From an uncultured Bacteroidota bacterium (lineage in GTDB: Bacteria > Bacteroidota > Bacteroidia > Chitinophagales > Saprospiraceae), in the NCBI GenBank assembly GCA_937872515.1, contig CALMSX010000092.1, forward strand, positions 1 through 64,000: a stretch of 64,000 nt of DNA. Reading direction: 5' to 3'. Positions 1 through 9,800 of the stretch are shown piece by piece. The translations under genes were made by a program, and so were the position numbers. The notes beneath the pieces were generated by a model that did no database searches, was not told where the DNA came from, and saw nothing but the letters and a program-made list of their open reading frames with translations. How positions within the stretch are numbered: the stretch's first letter is position 1; every line of letters begins with the position of its first letter.

Positions 1-914
1 GCCATGTCATATTCATTGACATACAAACTTTGTGGATTGGGTGCACTATAGTTGCTCATGAAAGTCTGAAAAATGGTAAAGAAAATGCTTCCGTTGGTAG
101 GCACTTTTCCATTTTTTCTTATTTCATTGGGCTTGATACGAACTAAGGCATCTTCCGGGAAGGAGGAAAATGAATTGTAGGCTTGATTGGCTAAAATGTT
201 TCTATCCGCTAAAAACAAAATTCTGGGTCTTCGAGCATTGTAGTGAGTTCCATTGGCAGATAGATTCCAACGGGTCTGAAACAACTTCCAGGCAATCTGA
301 AATGCAATTGCAGTTTTACCTGTACCTGTGGCAAGTGTGAGTAAGATTCTGTTTTTACCTTGAGCAACAGATTCTGCTACTCTTTGGATAGCAATTTCCT
401 GGTAATATCGGAGTTGCCAACTGCCACTTTTATCTTCAAAAGGCACCGCAGCAAACTTTTCCCTCCAAGACTCAATTTGATTTATTTGGGTTTTACCTGC
501 TGTGGATGGTTTATTGTCTGAGGTAACTTCGTATGTTTTTCTCCATAGCTGGTCCGGGCTAAGAAATTCATTTACCAGGCCTTCAGACCCTGTTTTCATG
601 CAGATTTGATAGATGGCTTTGCCGTTGGTGCTATAGGTGGTTTCCAATTGAAGTTTGGCGGCGTATTTTTTTGCCTGCATTACTCCTTCACCTACTTCTT
701 GCAGGACACTTTTGGCTTCTATGACGGCCAATTTTATCCCCTTATAAACCAAAATATAATCGGCAATCTCTCGTTTACCCCTACTACCCCCTGTCTGGAT
801 CCTGCCGTCATTGATAGAAAATTCACGCAATACTTTGGAGCCTTCCACAACGCCCCAACCACAAGCTTTTAGTTTTGGATCTATCAGTTCTGCTCTTGTT
901 TCTGCTTCGTTCAT
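1..914 (-). CDS. hsdR: Type I restriction enzyme R subunit, N-terminal part (cut by window edge)
   Basis: This is the DNA-cleaving and translocating subunit of a type I restriction system. The reading frame begins with ATG at 914 and is still open at position 1, so only about 304 N-terminal residues are seen. Residues 45-70 carry a PD-(D/E)XK nuclease signature, with an Asp in IADYILV followed by VIEAKS. Residues 195-201 are a Walker A motif (ATGTGKT), followed by RILFLADRNIL, typical of the SF2 helicase part of HsdR. It is the last gene of the minus-strand cluster headed by hsdM, 12 bases after the small ORF before it. The nuclease and ATPase motifs look intact, so the subunit is probably active, but the rest is outside the window. 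Confidence 0.93.
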   Translation of the reverse strand, partial: MNEAETRAELIDPKLKACGWGVVEGSKVLREFSINDGRIQTGGSRGKREIADYILVYKGIKLAVIEAKSVLQEVGEGVMQAKKYAAKLQLETTYSTNGKAIYQICMKTGSEGLVNEFLSPDQLWRKTYEVTSDNKPSTAGKTQINQIESWREKFAAVPFEDKSGSWQLRYYQEIAIQRVAESVAQGKNRILLTLATGTGKTAIAFQIAWKLFQTRWNLSANGTHYNARRPRILFLADRNILANQAYNSFSSFPEDALVRIKPNEIRKNGKVPTNGSIFFTIFQTFMSNYSAPNPQSLYVNEYDM

Positions 915-926
915 ATCGTAGGTGTA

Positions 927-1355
927 TTACCAGTTGCTGCCACTATATAGGTAATTATTTATGCGTTTGTTTTCAAAATTTCCAGCAAGGCGGTTAACTT
1001 CTTTAAGTGTTTCTTGAATTCCGAATGAGTCATGGTTATAACTGTCTTCTGTTTCTTCACTTTGGTCAATTGAACCCATATAATTGATGGCTTGCTTAAC
1101 GGGTACAGGATATTTAGCATAAATTTCTTTAATCGAAGAAGCTACTATATTTTCGTTAATATGAATATAGAAAGATTCTTCTCCCTGTATTTGAACACAA
1201 TACTCTTCCCATACATTTTTTAAACCTGAATCATCCCCAGATAATAGCATTGACTCATCTTTTAATAGCTTCATATTCCTGACGACCTTTTTAGCTATTT
1301 CTTTTGTGTAATAGTTGCTAATATCAAATAATAATTCAAATTCGCTTTTTTTCAT
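927..1355 (-). CDS. Hypothetical protein in the restriction operon
   Basis: The product has about 142 residues, is acidic, and has no signal peptide or membrane segment; I do not recognise a family. An in-frame GTG at 1373 would add six residues, but the ATG at 1355 fits better because a TAnnTTTG promoter element (TAAGTTTG) lies at 1389-1396 on the minus strand, which would put the transcript start about ten bases from the GTG. It sits directly ahead of hsdR, so it may be co-transcribed with it and may be an accessory or anti-restriction factor; that is inference from position only. Confidence 0.6.
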   Translation of the reverse strand: MKKSEFELLFDISNYYTKEIAKKVVRNMKLLKDESMLLSGDDSGLKNVWEEYCVQIQGEESFYIHINENIVASSIKEIYAKYPVPVKQAINYMGSIDQSEETEDSYNHDSFGIQETLKEVNRLAGNFENKRINNYLYSGSNW

Positions 1356-1388
1356 ATTTCTTAATTTGGTCACTTGCTTAGGTTACCT

Positions 1389-1396
1389 CAAACTTA
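1389..1396 (-). promoter_or_regulatory. Putative -7 element for the 927-1355 ORF and hsdR
   Basis: Read on the minus strand, the sequence is TAAGTTTG, a full match to the Bacteroidota -7 consensus TAnnTTTG. It lies 34 bases upstream of the preferred ATG at 1355. No clear -33 TTTG is present at the usual distance. It would let hsdR be expressed separately from hsdM and hsdS. Confidence 0.4.
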
Positions 1397-1468
1397 ATGA
1401 AATAACAAATTGAGGGGTGAAAAAATCATATATGACAAATGGTATAAAATTAATCAATCAACATTCAA

Positions 1469-2311
1469 TTATTTAGAATTTGAATCATGCTCATTTATAA
1501 GAGATGTAATGCGCTGCATAGCTTGTGGAATTTCTTCTTCAAAAACAAGTTCTACTTCTATGTTTTGCAAATCTGATTTAAGATATTCTCGTATAAAAGG
1601 TTTTAGATTAGTATAATTGGGATTTAAGGAGGTCAACAATGTTAGGTTAATTTTTTCATCGGCTTGTTTTATACCCTGTATTTTTCCTGCCCATCTATAT
1701 ACTTTATCTTTAATATTATCTTTTGTCTGCAGTTCTAATGACAATGGCTCATAACAATGCCAAATTCCATTTTTCCAGGCCTTGTCAAATTCAAAGTTGT
1801 CACTTTTCGTCTTTACAATATGTTTTTGTAGTTTATCAGTCAATCCGGCTCTATCGAAATAATTTTTATATTTAAGTTTCCATACATCTTCATCACTCAT
1901 GGAGCTTGTGTGTTTTTCATTTACATATTTGTCTACTAAATCCAGATATAAGTCTGACAGTGCTTGATCAAAGTCAAGGGTAAGACCGGTTTTTACTTTT
2001 GAATATTGTATAACGCTGCCATCAACAGGCAAAATTGAAGCAGTTATTTCTTCCAAAGATGGTGACGGTTGAAATAATTCCTTAATGAGAGTAGCTTTTC
2101 TGGCAACCTCCTTTTCATACTCTTGCAATAATTGGATTATTTTTCTCCCTTCTGCATCTGGAAAAAACTGGGTTATTCTTTTTGAACGTGACGAAAACTT
2201 TGATCCAAGATAATGAAAATCAGGAGCATATATAATTACTCCCACATTGATGAATTCGCCAGTAAAATGATCATGAACGTATTTGACGACTTGGTATTGA
2301 TAAGTTTTCAT
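1469..2311 (-). CDS. DUF3037 domain protein, partner of HipA-like kinase
   Basis: The 280-residue product begins with a block typical of DUF3037 proteins: an early YQVVKYVHD stretch, then GEFINVGVIIY, then FFPDAEG. Proteins of this family usually sit next to a HipA-like kinase gene, as here. Its start codon overlaps the stop of the upstream kinase gene in an ATGA junction (2308-2311), which points to translational coupling and probably a fixed stoichiometry. The molecular role of DUF3037 is not known to me; an antidote, adaptor or substrate of the kinase are all possible. It has no signal peptide and no membrane segment. Confidence 0.82.
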   Translation of the reverse strand: MKTYQYQVVKYVHDHFTGEFINVGVIIYAPDFHYLGSKFSSRSKRITQFFPDAEGRKIIQLLQEYEKEVARKATLIKELFQPSPSLEEITASILPVDGSVIQYSKVKTGLTLDFDQALSDLYLDLVDKYVNEKHTSSMSDEDVWKLKYKNYFDRAGLTDKLQKHIVKTKSDNFEFDKAWKNGIWHCYEPLSLELQTKDNIKDKVYRWAGKIQGIKQADEKINLTLLTSLNPNYTNLKPFIREYLKSDLQNIEVELVFEEEIPQAMQRITSLINEHDSNSK

Positions 2312-3135
2312 GATTTTATAATTTGGCTTATTTGTTCAGCAAAAATATCTTTATTTAAGACAATTAAATCGAGCCTTTTCCTTATTTTATGCAAATTTTC
2401 CGATTTCCACTCTTGCGGCAGCCAATTATTGACGCAGTCCCAAAAATTGTCATTAATTCTAGTCAGTTTTTCCGTACAGACGGAAACATCGGGTGTGGTG
2501 GTTTTTAAAAAAGGTAGAAGAGGATGTTTATTGTATAATTCAAGATCTCCAAAAACCAACCACGGTTCATCATTCTTTATAAATATCAAACTTAAAAAAC
2601 TAAAAATTAGTTCATGGTCCAAAGCAATCAAATTTTCTTTTTTAAAAAATAAGTTAGGTTTTCCTTGGCCCCTATCCGCGTTGTCCACAAACAAGTCAAA
2701 GACAAAGATCATCAATGCCTGGTTGACCATATTGGGTTCATCGGCTTTAAATTGATTATAAAAAGGTTGTAATCCACTTATAAAAACGGTGCCGAAATTT
2801 ATGCCAACACTTTCCTTTGCTGCTTTATATCCTTCCTGACCCGCCATGACCTTTTCAACAAAATCAGGTGATATATTTATTAAAACCGGATCTCCACAAG
2901 TTATGTCCAGTTCTTTGGCAATCCATGCCCCTACAAGTTCATTAACCAAATTGGCTATAGACAACTGATGCGCATTTTGCCATTTTAGCACATATCGTTC
3001 ATTTCGCTGCCCTGAACTCCAGTCAACTCCAGTAACAGTTAATGGCATAGATCTACCACCCGGAATGGTACCGTAATTTGCGAGGGCCTCGATTACAGGT
3101 AAACGATATTCTGGATCAGTTACCTTCTTATTCAT
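2308..3135 (-). CDS. HipA-like kinase family protein
   Basis: The 275-residue protein resembles the compact HipA-like kinase family rather than full-length HipA (about 440 residues). Visible kinase features are a catalytic-loop-like DNADRG followed by PNLFF (residues about 151-163), and a metal-binding Asp in LIALDHE. Near the N-terminus, YGTIPGGRSMPL followed by RYVLKWQ probably forms the nucleotide-binding part. HipA proteins are Ser/Thr kinases, and the E. coli one phosphorylates GltX. There is no HipB-type DNA-binding antitoxin next to it; instead a DUF3037 gene overlaps its stop codon. It has its own promoter at 3171-3204, so it can be expressed independently of the surrounding restriction genes. 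Confidence 0.82.
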   Translation of the reverse strand: MNKKVTDPEYRLPVIEALANYGTIPGGRSMPLTVTGVDWSSGQRNERYVLKWQNAHQLSIANLVNELVGAWIAKELDITCGDPVLINISPDFVEKVMAGQEGYKAAKESVGINFGTVFISGLQPFYNQFKADEPNMVNQALMIFVFDLFVDNADRGQGKPNLFFKKENLIALDHELIFSFLSLIFIKNDEPWLVFGDLELYNKHPLLPFLKTTTPDVSVCTEKLTRINDNFWDCVNNWLPQEWKSENLHKIRKRLDLIVLNKDIFAEQISQIIKS

Positions 3136-3170
3136 TGCTTCGTTTTAGTTTATGAGGCTGTTTTGAATTT

Positions 3171-3204
3171 CAAAGATATCCAAACCAGAAAAAACAGTCG
3201 CAAA
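3171..3204 (-). promoter_or_regulatory. Promoter of the HipA-like/DUF3037 pair
   Basis: On the minus strand, TATCTTTG (3171-3178) matches TAnnTTTG exactly, and a TTTG lies 22 bases further upstream (3201-3204), close to the usual Bacteroidota -33/-7 spacing. The start codon at 3135 is 35 bases downstream. This is the most complete promoter seen in the restriction cluster. Confidence 0.55.
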
Positions 3205-3269
3205 ATACTAAAAATGCAAATAAATCACAATAATATTTTGATTTTAGATGATATTCAAGCTATAATTTG

Positions 3270-3866
3270 TTAATTATTCAGAGAAAATTCCAATTCTTCA
3301 CTTTGCCAAAGGCGGCCCAGGTAACGGCCAATGATTTTGTCTTCCTGCTCTTTTGTGAATGGGCTGTCGATCAAAGTTTTTTCCTGGCCCAGGTAAAGGT
3401 ACCAAACACCATAATCATTTTCGGTTTCTACATCTTGTATGGTTTCTGAGCCACAACTTACAGAAATTTGGCAGCCGTAATGTCCAATTTTTAAATCTTT
3501 GATTTCAGAATTGAACTTGAGGTTTATAAAAAAATCAAGATTCAAAGATTCCCAGCCTTCAAACTTTAAACAAACTTCTTGTATGGATTCGGCCAGGGAG
3601 GATTTTTTAATGGCATGTTTATAAGGACCGGCAAAAACCTTCGTGTCTAATGACAAAACATCCAAATAAAAATACTTAGGAATCTCAATATCCAATAGCC
3701 TTATCATCACAGGGGCGACAGACTCTTGAATTACTTTATTGATTTGCTGCAACCTGCCAAAAATATCAGATTCATAATAATGACCTATGGGCACCTGTGA
3801 ACCATCATACGATTTTAACAAAAACTCTTCTTGACCGTTTGCTGTATGAAACATTTTTGAATACAT
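3270..3866 (-). CDS. Hypothetical protein downstream of hsdS
   Basis: This is a 198-residue protein that I do not recognise. It has no signal peptide or transmembrane segment and looks like a cytosolic mixed alpha/beta protein; it contains a Trp/Tyr-rich stretch (GVWYLYLGQE) near residue 165. It starts 11 bases after the hsdS stop codon, with a second possible start four codons in, so it is very probably co-transcribed with hsdM and hsdS. The 100-odd bases between its stop and the kinase gene hold the separate kinase promoter. Confidence 0.65.
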   Translation of the reverse strand: MYSKMFHTANGQEEFLLKSYDGSQVPIGHYYESDIFGRLQQINKVIQESVAPVMIRLLDIEIPKYFYLDVLSLDTKVFAGPYKHAIKKSSLAESIQEVCLKFEGWESLNLDFFINLKFNSEIKDLKIGHYGCQISVSCGSETIQDVETENDYGVWYLYLGQEKTLIDSPFTKEQEDKIIGRYLGRLWQSEELEFSLNN

Positions 3867-3877
3867 GGGTGGGTTGA

Positions 3878-5071
3878 TTAAAGGGCTCCGCTAAATGCCT
3901 TTTGTAAAATACTCTTTTTCAGTTCTTCCAAATCAATGATTTTCTTTTGATACACCGCTTCCAACTTTTGTGTTTCGGCTCGTAAGGCATCTAATTTGCG
4001 GACGATGGTTTGTTGTACGTTGAGAGGTGGTAATGGAATTGGGAAACTTCTCAATGCTGTTAATCCAACAAATTCTTGTGCTCCACCATTTGACATATAC
4101 AAAACATACTTCATTGCTATTGAAGATTTCAAATAATAGAGCAGATAATTCATATTGATGTTATCACTTGATTTAATCAAGCCAACATTCTTAATGCTGA
4201 AAACTCTTTTATCATCAACTATTGCAGCCATTCCCCTGTTTGCTCCAATCATTGAAATTAGAATATCACCGTAAGTTACATTTGAACGCTTGTAAAACTT
4301 TTCATGGTCTTTATCAGTGATGAATTTTGTATCATCAAAAGAAAGTCCATCAGGTTTGATATTCTTTTGAGTAACGAATGGAATTCCTTCTTTAATGTAT
4401 TTAGGACTATCGTGTGTGCCGTCTTTTACTTCTGTTATTTCATTTAGCTTTTTCGTTTCCCACTTCCCATTCTCAAACACCCCCTGCAAATAGCTTTCAA
4501 AAAGTTCTTTGGCGTTTTTGTGGTTTTGTTCGGCATTGGCTTTTGCATTGGCTATGGAGGCAAAGGCTTGATCTAAGATGGAAACGATGCGTTGTTGTTC
4601 GGGGAGAGGGGGAAGGGGAACAAAAACTAAACCTAAATTTTTTCTACTAATCCTTTGTCGAGTTGCCCCTGTAACTTGTTTTTGAATTTCATTTTGATAT
4701 TCATTTGAAAGCGAATAATACAGAAACCAATTTGAGATAAGTTGTTTTTGGTCAAATCGAATTATAGTGCAATCAACAGCAGTTATCATTTTTTCACCTG
4801 TATCAGGCAAAATACAAGCACGACCAACTGGGTCGGGCAAACGTGAAATCAAACAATCACCTTCAAAAATTTCGGTGCAACGTAAACGTTTGAAAGTATC
4901 TTCTAAAATGTAACGGGCTTTTTCGCCCCTGTCTTTAAATATTCCATTTCCAACATTTCCTGTTTGAATAAGGCGTATTCCTTCTGCTGATTGATCTTTA
5001 CTTTCAATCCAATCGCCATCTTCAAAGACCGTGCTTATATCAACTATTTTCTTTCTTCCCCAATTCTTCAT
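3878..5071 (-). CDS. hsdS: Type I restriction-modification specificity subunit S
   Basis: HsdS recognises the bipartite target sequence and holds the M and R subunits together. The 397-residue protein has the standard layout of two target-recognition domains, each followed by a conserved helical region. The first conserved region has LPPLPEQQRIVSILDQAF near residues 155-172 and the second LPPLNVQQTIVRKLDAL near residues 346-362. The C-terminus ILQKAFSGAL is typical of the family. Its start overlaps the hsdM stop in an ATGA junction (5068-5071). Both recognition domains look complete, so a functional bipartite specificity is expected; the target cannot be read from sequence. Confidence 0.95.
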   Translation of the reverse strand: MKNWGRKKIVDISTVFEDGDWIESKDQSAEGIRLIQTGNVGNGIFKDRGEKARYILEDTFKRLRCTEIFEGDCLISRLPDPVGRACILPDTGEKMITAVDCTIIRFDQKQLISNWFLYYSLSNEYQNEIQKQVTGATRQRISRKNLGLVFVPLPPLPEQQRIVSILDQAFASIANAKANAEQNHKNAKELFESYLQGVFENGKWETKKLNEITEVKDGTHDSPKYIKEGIPFVTQKNIKPDGLSFDDTKFITDKDHEKFYKRSNVTYGDILISMIGANRGMAAIVDDKRVFSIKNVGLIKSSDNINMNYLLYYLKSSIAMKYVLYMSNGGAQEFVGLTALRSFPIPLPPLNVQQTIVRKLDALRAETQKLEAVYQKKIIDLEELKKSILQKAFSGAL

Positions 5072-6528
5072 ATTAGCTCCAAAATTGAGTTAATGATTTC
5101 CGCACTTTCTTCGTCTAAGGCGCGCATTTCTTCCAATATAGCTTGGGGGGCACGTAAAGCTGTTTCTTCTTTTTTGTTTGGGTTCTTTACGCTAAGGTCG
5201 TAATTATTAGACGCATTGCAAAGCGCCTGTACATCAAGGCTCCAGGAATTGTCACTATCCGCCTTCGTTTCACTCAGTCGGACAAAGTCGGCAAGGTCAT
5301 TTTCATTAAGTGGGTTGGTCTTGCCCAAATTGCGGTTGAGGTTCAATTGGTAAAACCAAACCTTTTGCGTGGCTTTTCCTTTTTCAAAAAACAACACTAC
5401 GGTTTTTACCCCTGCACCGGTAAAAGTACCGCCCGGCAAATCCAACACGGTATGCAGGTTGCAGTTTTCCAACAAGGTTTTGCGTATGGCAACGGTGGCA
5501 TTGTCTGTATTGCTCAAAAATGTATTTTTGATAACAATACCTGCTTTCCCACCTGCTTTCAGAATTTTAATAAAATGCTGCAAAAATAGGGAGGCGGTTT
5601 CACCCGTTCGGATGGGGAAGTTTTGCTGTACTTCTGCCCTTTCTTTGCCGCCAAAAGGTGGATTGGCAAGCACCACATCATAGCGGTCTTTTTCCTGTAT
5701 GTCGGCCAGGTTTTCTGCAAGTGTGTTGGTGTGTATGATGTTGGGCGCTTCCACACCATGCAATATCATGTTCATGATGCCGATGATGTAGGCCAATGAT
5801 TTTTTTTCTTTGCCGTAAAAGGTGCGTTTTTGAAGGATTTCTGTTTCTTTGGTGGTGAGCGATTTTTTGCTTTTCAGGTAAGCAAAGGCTTCGCATAAAA
5901 AACCAGCCGATCCACAAGCACCATCATAAATTTTATCTCCAATCTTTGGGGCAACCACTTTTATAATAGTAGTGATGAGGGGTCGGGGCGTATAATATTC
6001 GCCACCATTTCGCCCTGCGTTGCCCATGTTTTTGATCTTATCTTCATACAGATGGCTCATTTCGTGCTTCTCGGCATGGGTTCGGAATCGCAATTCATCA
6101 ATTCGATTGATGACTTCCCGCAAATTGTAGCCGCTCTGAATTCTATTTTTAAGTTCGCTAAAAATCTCACCTATCTTATATTCGATGGTGTCTGCACTTT
6201 CAGCACTGGTTTTGAATTTTTTGAGGTAAGGAAAGAGTTTGTTGTTCACAAAATCGGAGAGGTCGTCTCCCGTCATGGCCTTGTGATGGTCCAGTTTTCC
6301 ATCTTTTGTTTTGGGAGCAGCCCAAACGGTCCATTGGTATTTTTTATCAATGATGTTTGCATAAGATTTGCCTGAAAGTTGAGCTGCTGTTGCCCTGTCT
6401 TTTTCCAAATCATCCAGGTATTTTAAGAATAAGATCCAACTGGTTTGTTCTACATAATCCAATTCACTGCCACAACCAGCATCTTTGTGCAGAATGTCAT
6501 CTATATTCTTAAAAGTTTGTTCGAACAC
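5068..6528 (-). CDS. hsdM: Type I restriction-modification methyltransferase subunit M
   Basis: HsdM is the adenine-N6 methyltransferase of the system. The N-terminal helical domain begins FEQTFKNIDDILHKDAG, the usual start of this family. The S-adenosylmethionine motif is YDGACGSAGFL and the catalytic motif IV is NPPFGG, inside VVLANPPFGGKER. I chose the GTG at 6528 (486 residues). The open frame extends to an ATG at 6573, but a perfect TAnnTTTG element (6552-6559) falls inside that extension, and homologues start at the FEQTF position. It is the first gene of the operon and overlaps hsdS by four bases. Confidence 0.93.
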   Translation of the reverse strand: MFEQTFKNIDDILHKDAGCGSELDYVEQTSWILFLKYLDDLEKDRATAAQLSGKSYANIIDKKYQWTVWAAPKTKDGKLDHHKAMTGDDLSDFVNNKLFPYLKKFKTSAESADTIEYKIGEIFSELKNRIQSGYNLREVINRIDELRFRTHAEKHEMSHLYEDKIKNMGNAGRNGGEYYTPRPLITTIIKVVAPKIGDKIYDGACGSAGFLCEAFAYLKSKKSLTTKETEILQKRTFYGKEKKSLAYIIGIMNMILHGVEAPNIIHTNTLAENLADIQEKDRYDVVLANPPFGGKERAEVQQNFPIRTGETASLFLQHFIKILKAGGKAGIVIKNTFLSNTDNATVAIRKTLLENCNLHTVLDLPGGTFTGAGVKTVVLFFEKGKATQKVWFYQLNLNRNLGKTNPLNENDLADFVRLSETKADSDNSWSLDVQALCNASNNYDLSVKNPNKKEETALRAPQAILEEMRALDEESAEIINSILELI

Positions 6529-6551
6529 GATAGTCTTTGTTTTGAAGTCCA

Positions 6552-6559
6552 CAAAGTTA
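6552..6559 (-). promoter_or_regulatory. Putative -7 element of the hsdM operon
   Basis: On the minus strand, TAACTTTG matches TAnnTTTG exactly. It lies 23 bases upstream of the GTG at 6528, and it argues against the longer hsdM reading from 6573. Confidence 0.5.
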
Positions 6560-6815
6560 ACATAGTTTGACAATTCATTTTTTTTGACTTAACGCAATAA
6601 ATCAATTAGGATACTTGCCATTAACTTTCAGAAAAAACATGCTTAACTAACTTCAATTAAAGAATTTTTTTGTAAATACCATCACACCCCATTGAAAAAC
6701 AATGCTTTGCAATAAAATTTTACTGCAAGTACAGAATCGCAATATAAGATTTCTTTTTTAATTCAAAGGAAAATTAATTTCGTCGATTTGCTTATTCTGT
6801 ACAATAAAATATGTT

Positions 6816-6823
6816 TAGATTTG
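6816..6823 (+). promoter_or_regulatory. Putative -7 element of the susC-like gene
   Basis: TAGATTTG matches TAnnTTTG exactly and lies 31 bases ahead of the ATG at 6855. A good -33 element at the preferred distance is not obvious; a TTTG ends at 6790, 25 bases upstream. Confidence 0.45.
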
Positions 6824-6854
6824 GACCTTTAATAACCAAATCAAATCAATCTGT

Positions 6855-9800
6855 ATGAGGAAAAACTTACATTTTCCGTGGCTGGTGCTCGCAGGTCTAT
6901 TGTGCATTTCAGCCCAATTAATGGGGCAAGCCAATTTCAGTATTAAAGGGGTGGTGACTGCCGGAGGAGAACCGGTGATTGGCGCCAATGTGGTCATTGC
7001 CAATACGGCCTATGGCACTATTACCGATCTCGATGGCATGTATGAGTTGACCGGTAACCTTTCTGCCGGAAGCTATGTAGTCAACATCAGCTATGTGGGC
7101 TACCAAACCCTGTCTCAATCGGTAGAATTAAAAGAGGGCAAAAACAATTTGACAGTGGATGCCAGTCTCGAAGAAGATGCTTTGAAATTAGATGAAGTTG
7201 TAGTAACCGGATCCTCACTCGCAAGCAAAAGAAGAGAGCTTGGAAATGCGGTGGGTACGGTTAGCGGAGATCAGCTATCTAAGTCGGGTACAGGCAATGC
7301 ACTCACTGCGCTGCAAGGTAGGGTGGCCGGTGCAAGAATTACCCAGACATCAGGGGATCCTGCGGGCTCTATCAACATCAACCTCAGAGGGGTCAACTCA
7401 ATCTCAGGTGGATCGGATCCGCTTTACATTATAGATGGGGTTATTGCCAGCAATAGTACCACTGCTGTATCACAAACAGGGGTGAGTGCCGGTGAAGCCA
7501 ACCTGGGTACACCAAGAATGGCAGACCTCAATCCCAATGACATAGAAACCATCAATACCATCAATGGTGCTGCTGCTGCCGCTATTTACGGTTCCAGAGC
7601 AGCCAATGGTGTGGTGCTCATTACAACCAAAAGAGGTAAGGCAGGAAAACCGGTGATAACCATTGGATCCAGCATCAATGTCAACCAATTGCGCAAGGAA
7701 GTATATATTTCTACCTACGGCAAACAATTTGGTTTTCCTGAGCTGAGACTGGGTAACATTTCTACCATATCAGCTGCCCAGAAAGCTGCCAATCCCAATG
7801 TTGTGACCAAAGAAGTAATCAGAGACGGCGCCAAATTTGATTTGGCTACCAATCTTGTGGATGTAACCAGGTACGACTATCAGGATAACATTTTTCAAAC
7901 TGCTTATGGAACCGACAATTTTGTCAACGTAAGTGGGGGTAGTGACAAATCCAGGTACTTTGCAAGTGTGTCTTACATGAAAAATGGGGGCATCATCAAA
8001 AACACAGATTTCAGCAGGCTCAATCTTAGATTGAATCTCGATCAGCAGCTGACCTCATGGGCTTCATTGGCCGTGGGACTCAATGCCATCAACAGCAAGG
8101 CAAAAGAATTGCCAAGTGGCAACGTATTTTTTAGTCCTATCAATGGTATCAACATTACCAACAACATTTGGGATGCTACTGCTCGAGATGCCAATGGCAA
8201 TCTGAAGGCGGTTGAACCTACAAGGATCAATCCGCTTACTACGGTAGAAACATTTGACTTTAATCAAAATGTAAACAGGGGAATCAGCAACATCAAACTG
8301 AGCTTGTTTCCACTGGAAGGTCTGAAACTGGACTTGATAGCCGGTCTTGATGCCTTCTCACAATCAGGCAATCAATACATACCGGTTTATCCATACGCCA
8401 ACGTAAACATTCTTTACTATGCCAATGGTTATGCTTCTTCTACTACCAACAATTCGTTGCAGTACAATACAGATATGAACTTATCTTATGAGCGTACCTT
8501 TGGTAAGATTTCATCCAACACGGTGGTGGGTTATAGTTATCAAAATTCAAGAGTAGACTACCTCACCTCTTTTGGAGAAGCCATTGCCCCCGGAATCACT
8601 ACCGTAAATGGTTCGGCCAACAGGCAGACATCTTATGCGAGAAGTCAATACTGGATCGATGGATATTTTCTTCAACAGACATTCGGATGGGATAACAAAT
8701 TGTTCCTGACTGGAGCCGGAAGGGTAGATAACTCCTCTATTTTCAGTGCCGGTGTGCGCAACCAAAAATACACCAAGGCCAGCATCAGTTTTGTGCCCTC
8801 TGACTTTGAGGCATACAAAGAAAGTGGCATTGCCGATGTCATGAACTCCATCAAAGTGAGAGCCTCTTTTGGCGAAGCAGGAGGGGTTGCAGCCATTGGT
8901 CCCTATGACAGGTACAACCTGATTTCATCTGTCAACTACCTTGGTAAAAACACCTATGTGCCCAATGCACAAATTGCCTTTGAAAACGTAGCTCCTGAGC
9001 GTACACGTGAAGTCGAGGCAGGGTTGGATCTTGGATTTTTCAAAAACAAGCTGGCGCTGGGGCTTACTGTTTATTCACAGCGCGTATTTGATCTTTTGGT
9101 CAACAGAGTGTTGGCTGCATCTGAAGGTGGTACCAGCAGATTGGACAACGTTGGCGAAATGTCTAACAAAGGATTTGAACTTAGTTTAAACTACAATGCT
9201 CTTAAGACTAAGGACCTCGAATGGAATATTTACGGTGTATACAGCCGCAACAAAAACCTGGTGGAAAAACTGGGATCACCCAGGGTAGCCATCAACAACG
9301 TGGCAGGTGCGCCGGTTTATCTGATCGAAGGACAGCCTGCGGGCGTGTTTTTTGGAACATACTTTGCCACCAATGCGGATGGCAGCAGATTGTTGAACTC
9401 ATATGGTCTGGAACAAACAGAAAAGGGAACTCAGAAAACGTATGTTGCAGGTTCAGAAATTCCTGCGGGTTCGTATGTAGAGGGAGGGGTCATCTACACA
9501 CCACAGAGAGATGCCAACGGCCAGCCAACAGGTACAGCTTTGAGTAAGATCATTGGCGATCCCAATCCTGACTTTACCATGTCAATTGGAACCAACTTTA
9601 CCTGGAAAAAATTGACCTTTGGCTTCTTGCTGGATGGAGTTTATGGAGTAGATGTATTCAATGCTGACAGGAGAACTCGTCAGGGTGTAGGAATTGGTGA
9701 TTATTCAGAAAAAGAACTCAAAGGAGAGTTGCCAAGAGGTTACATCCTTTCTATTTATCCGGTTGAAGAATGGAGGGTAGAAGATGGTTCATTTACCAAG

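Noticed and set aside
1410..1616. Plus-strand small ORF opposite the DUF3037 gene
   Set aside because: It overlaps a clear coding gene and has no domain or promoter support.
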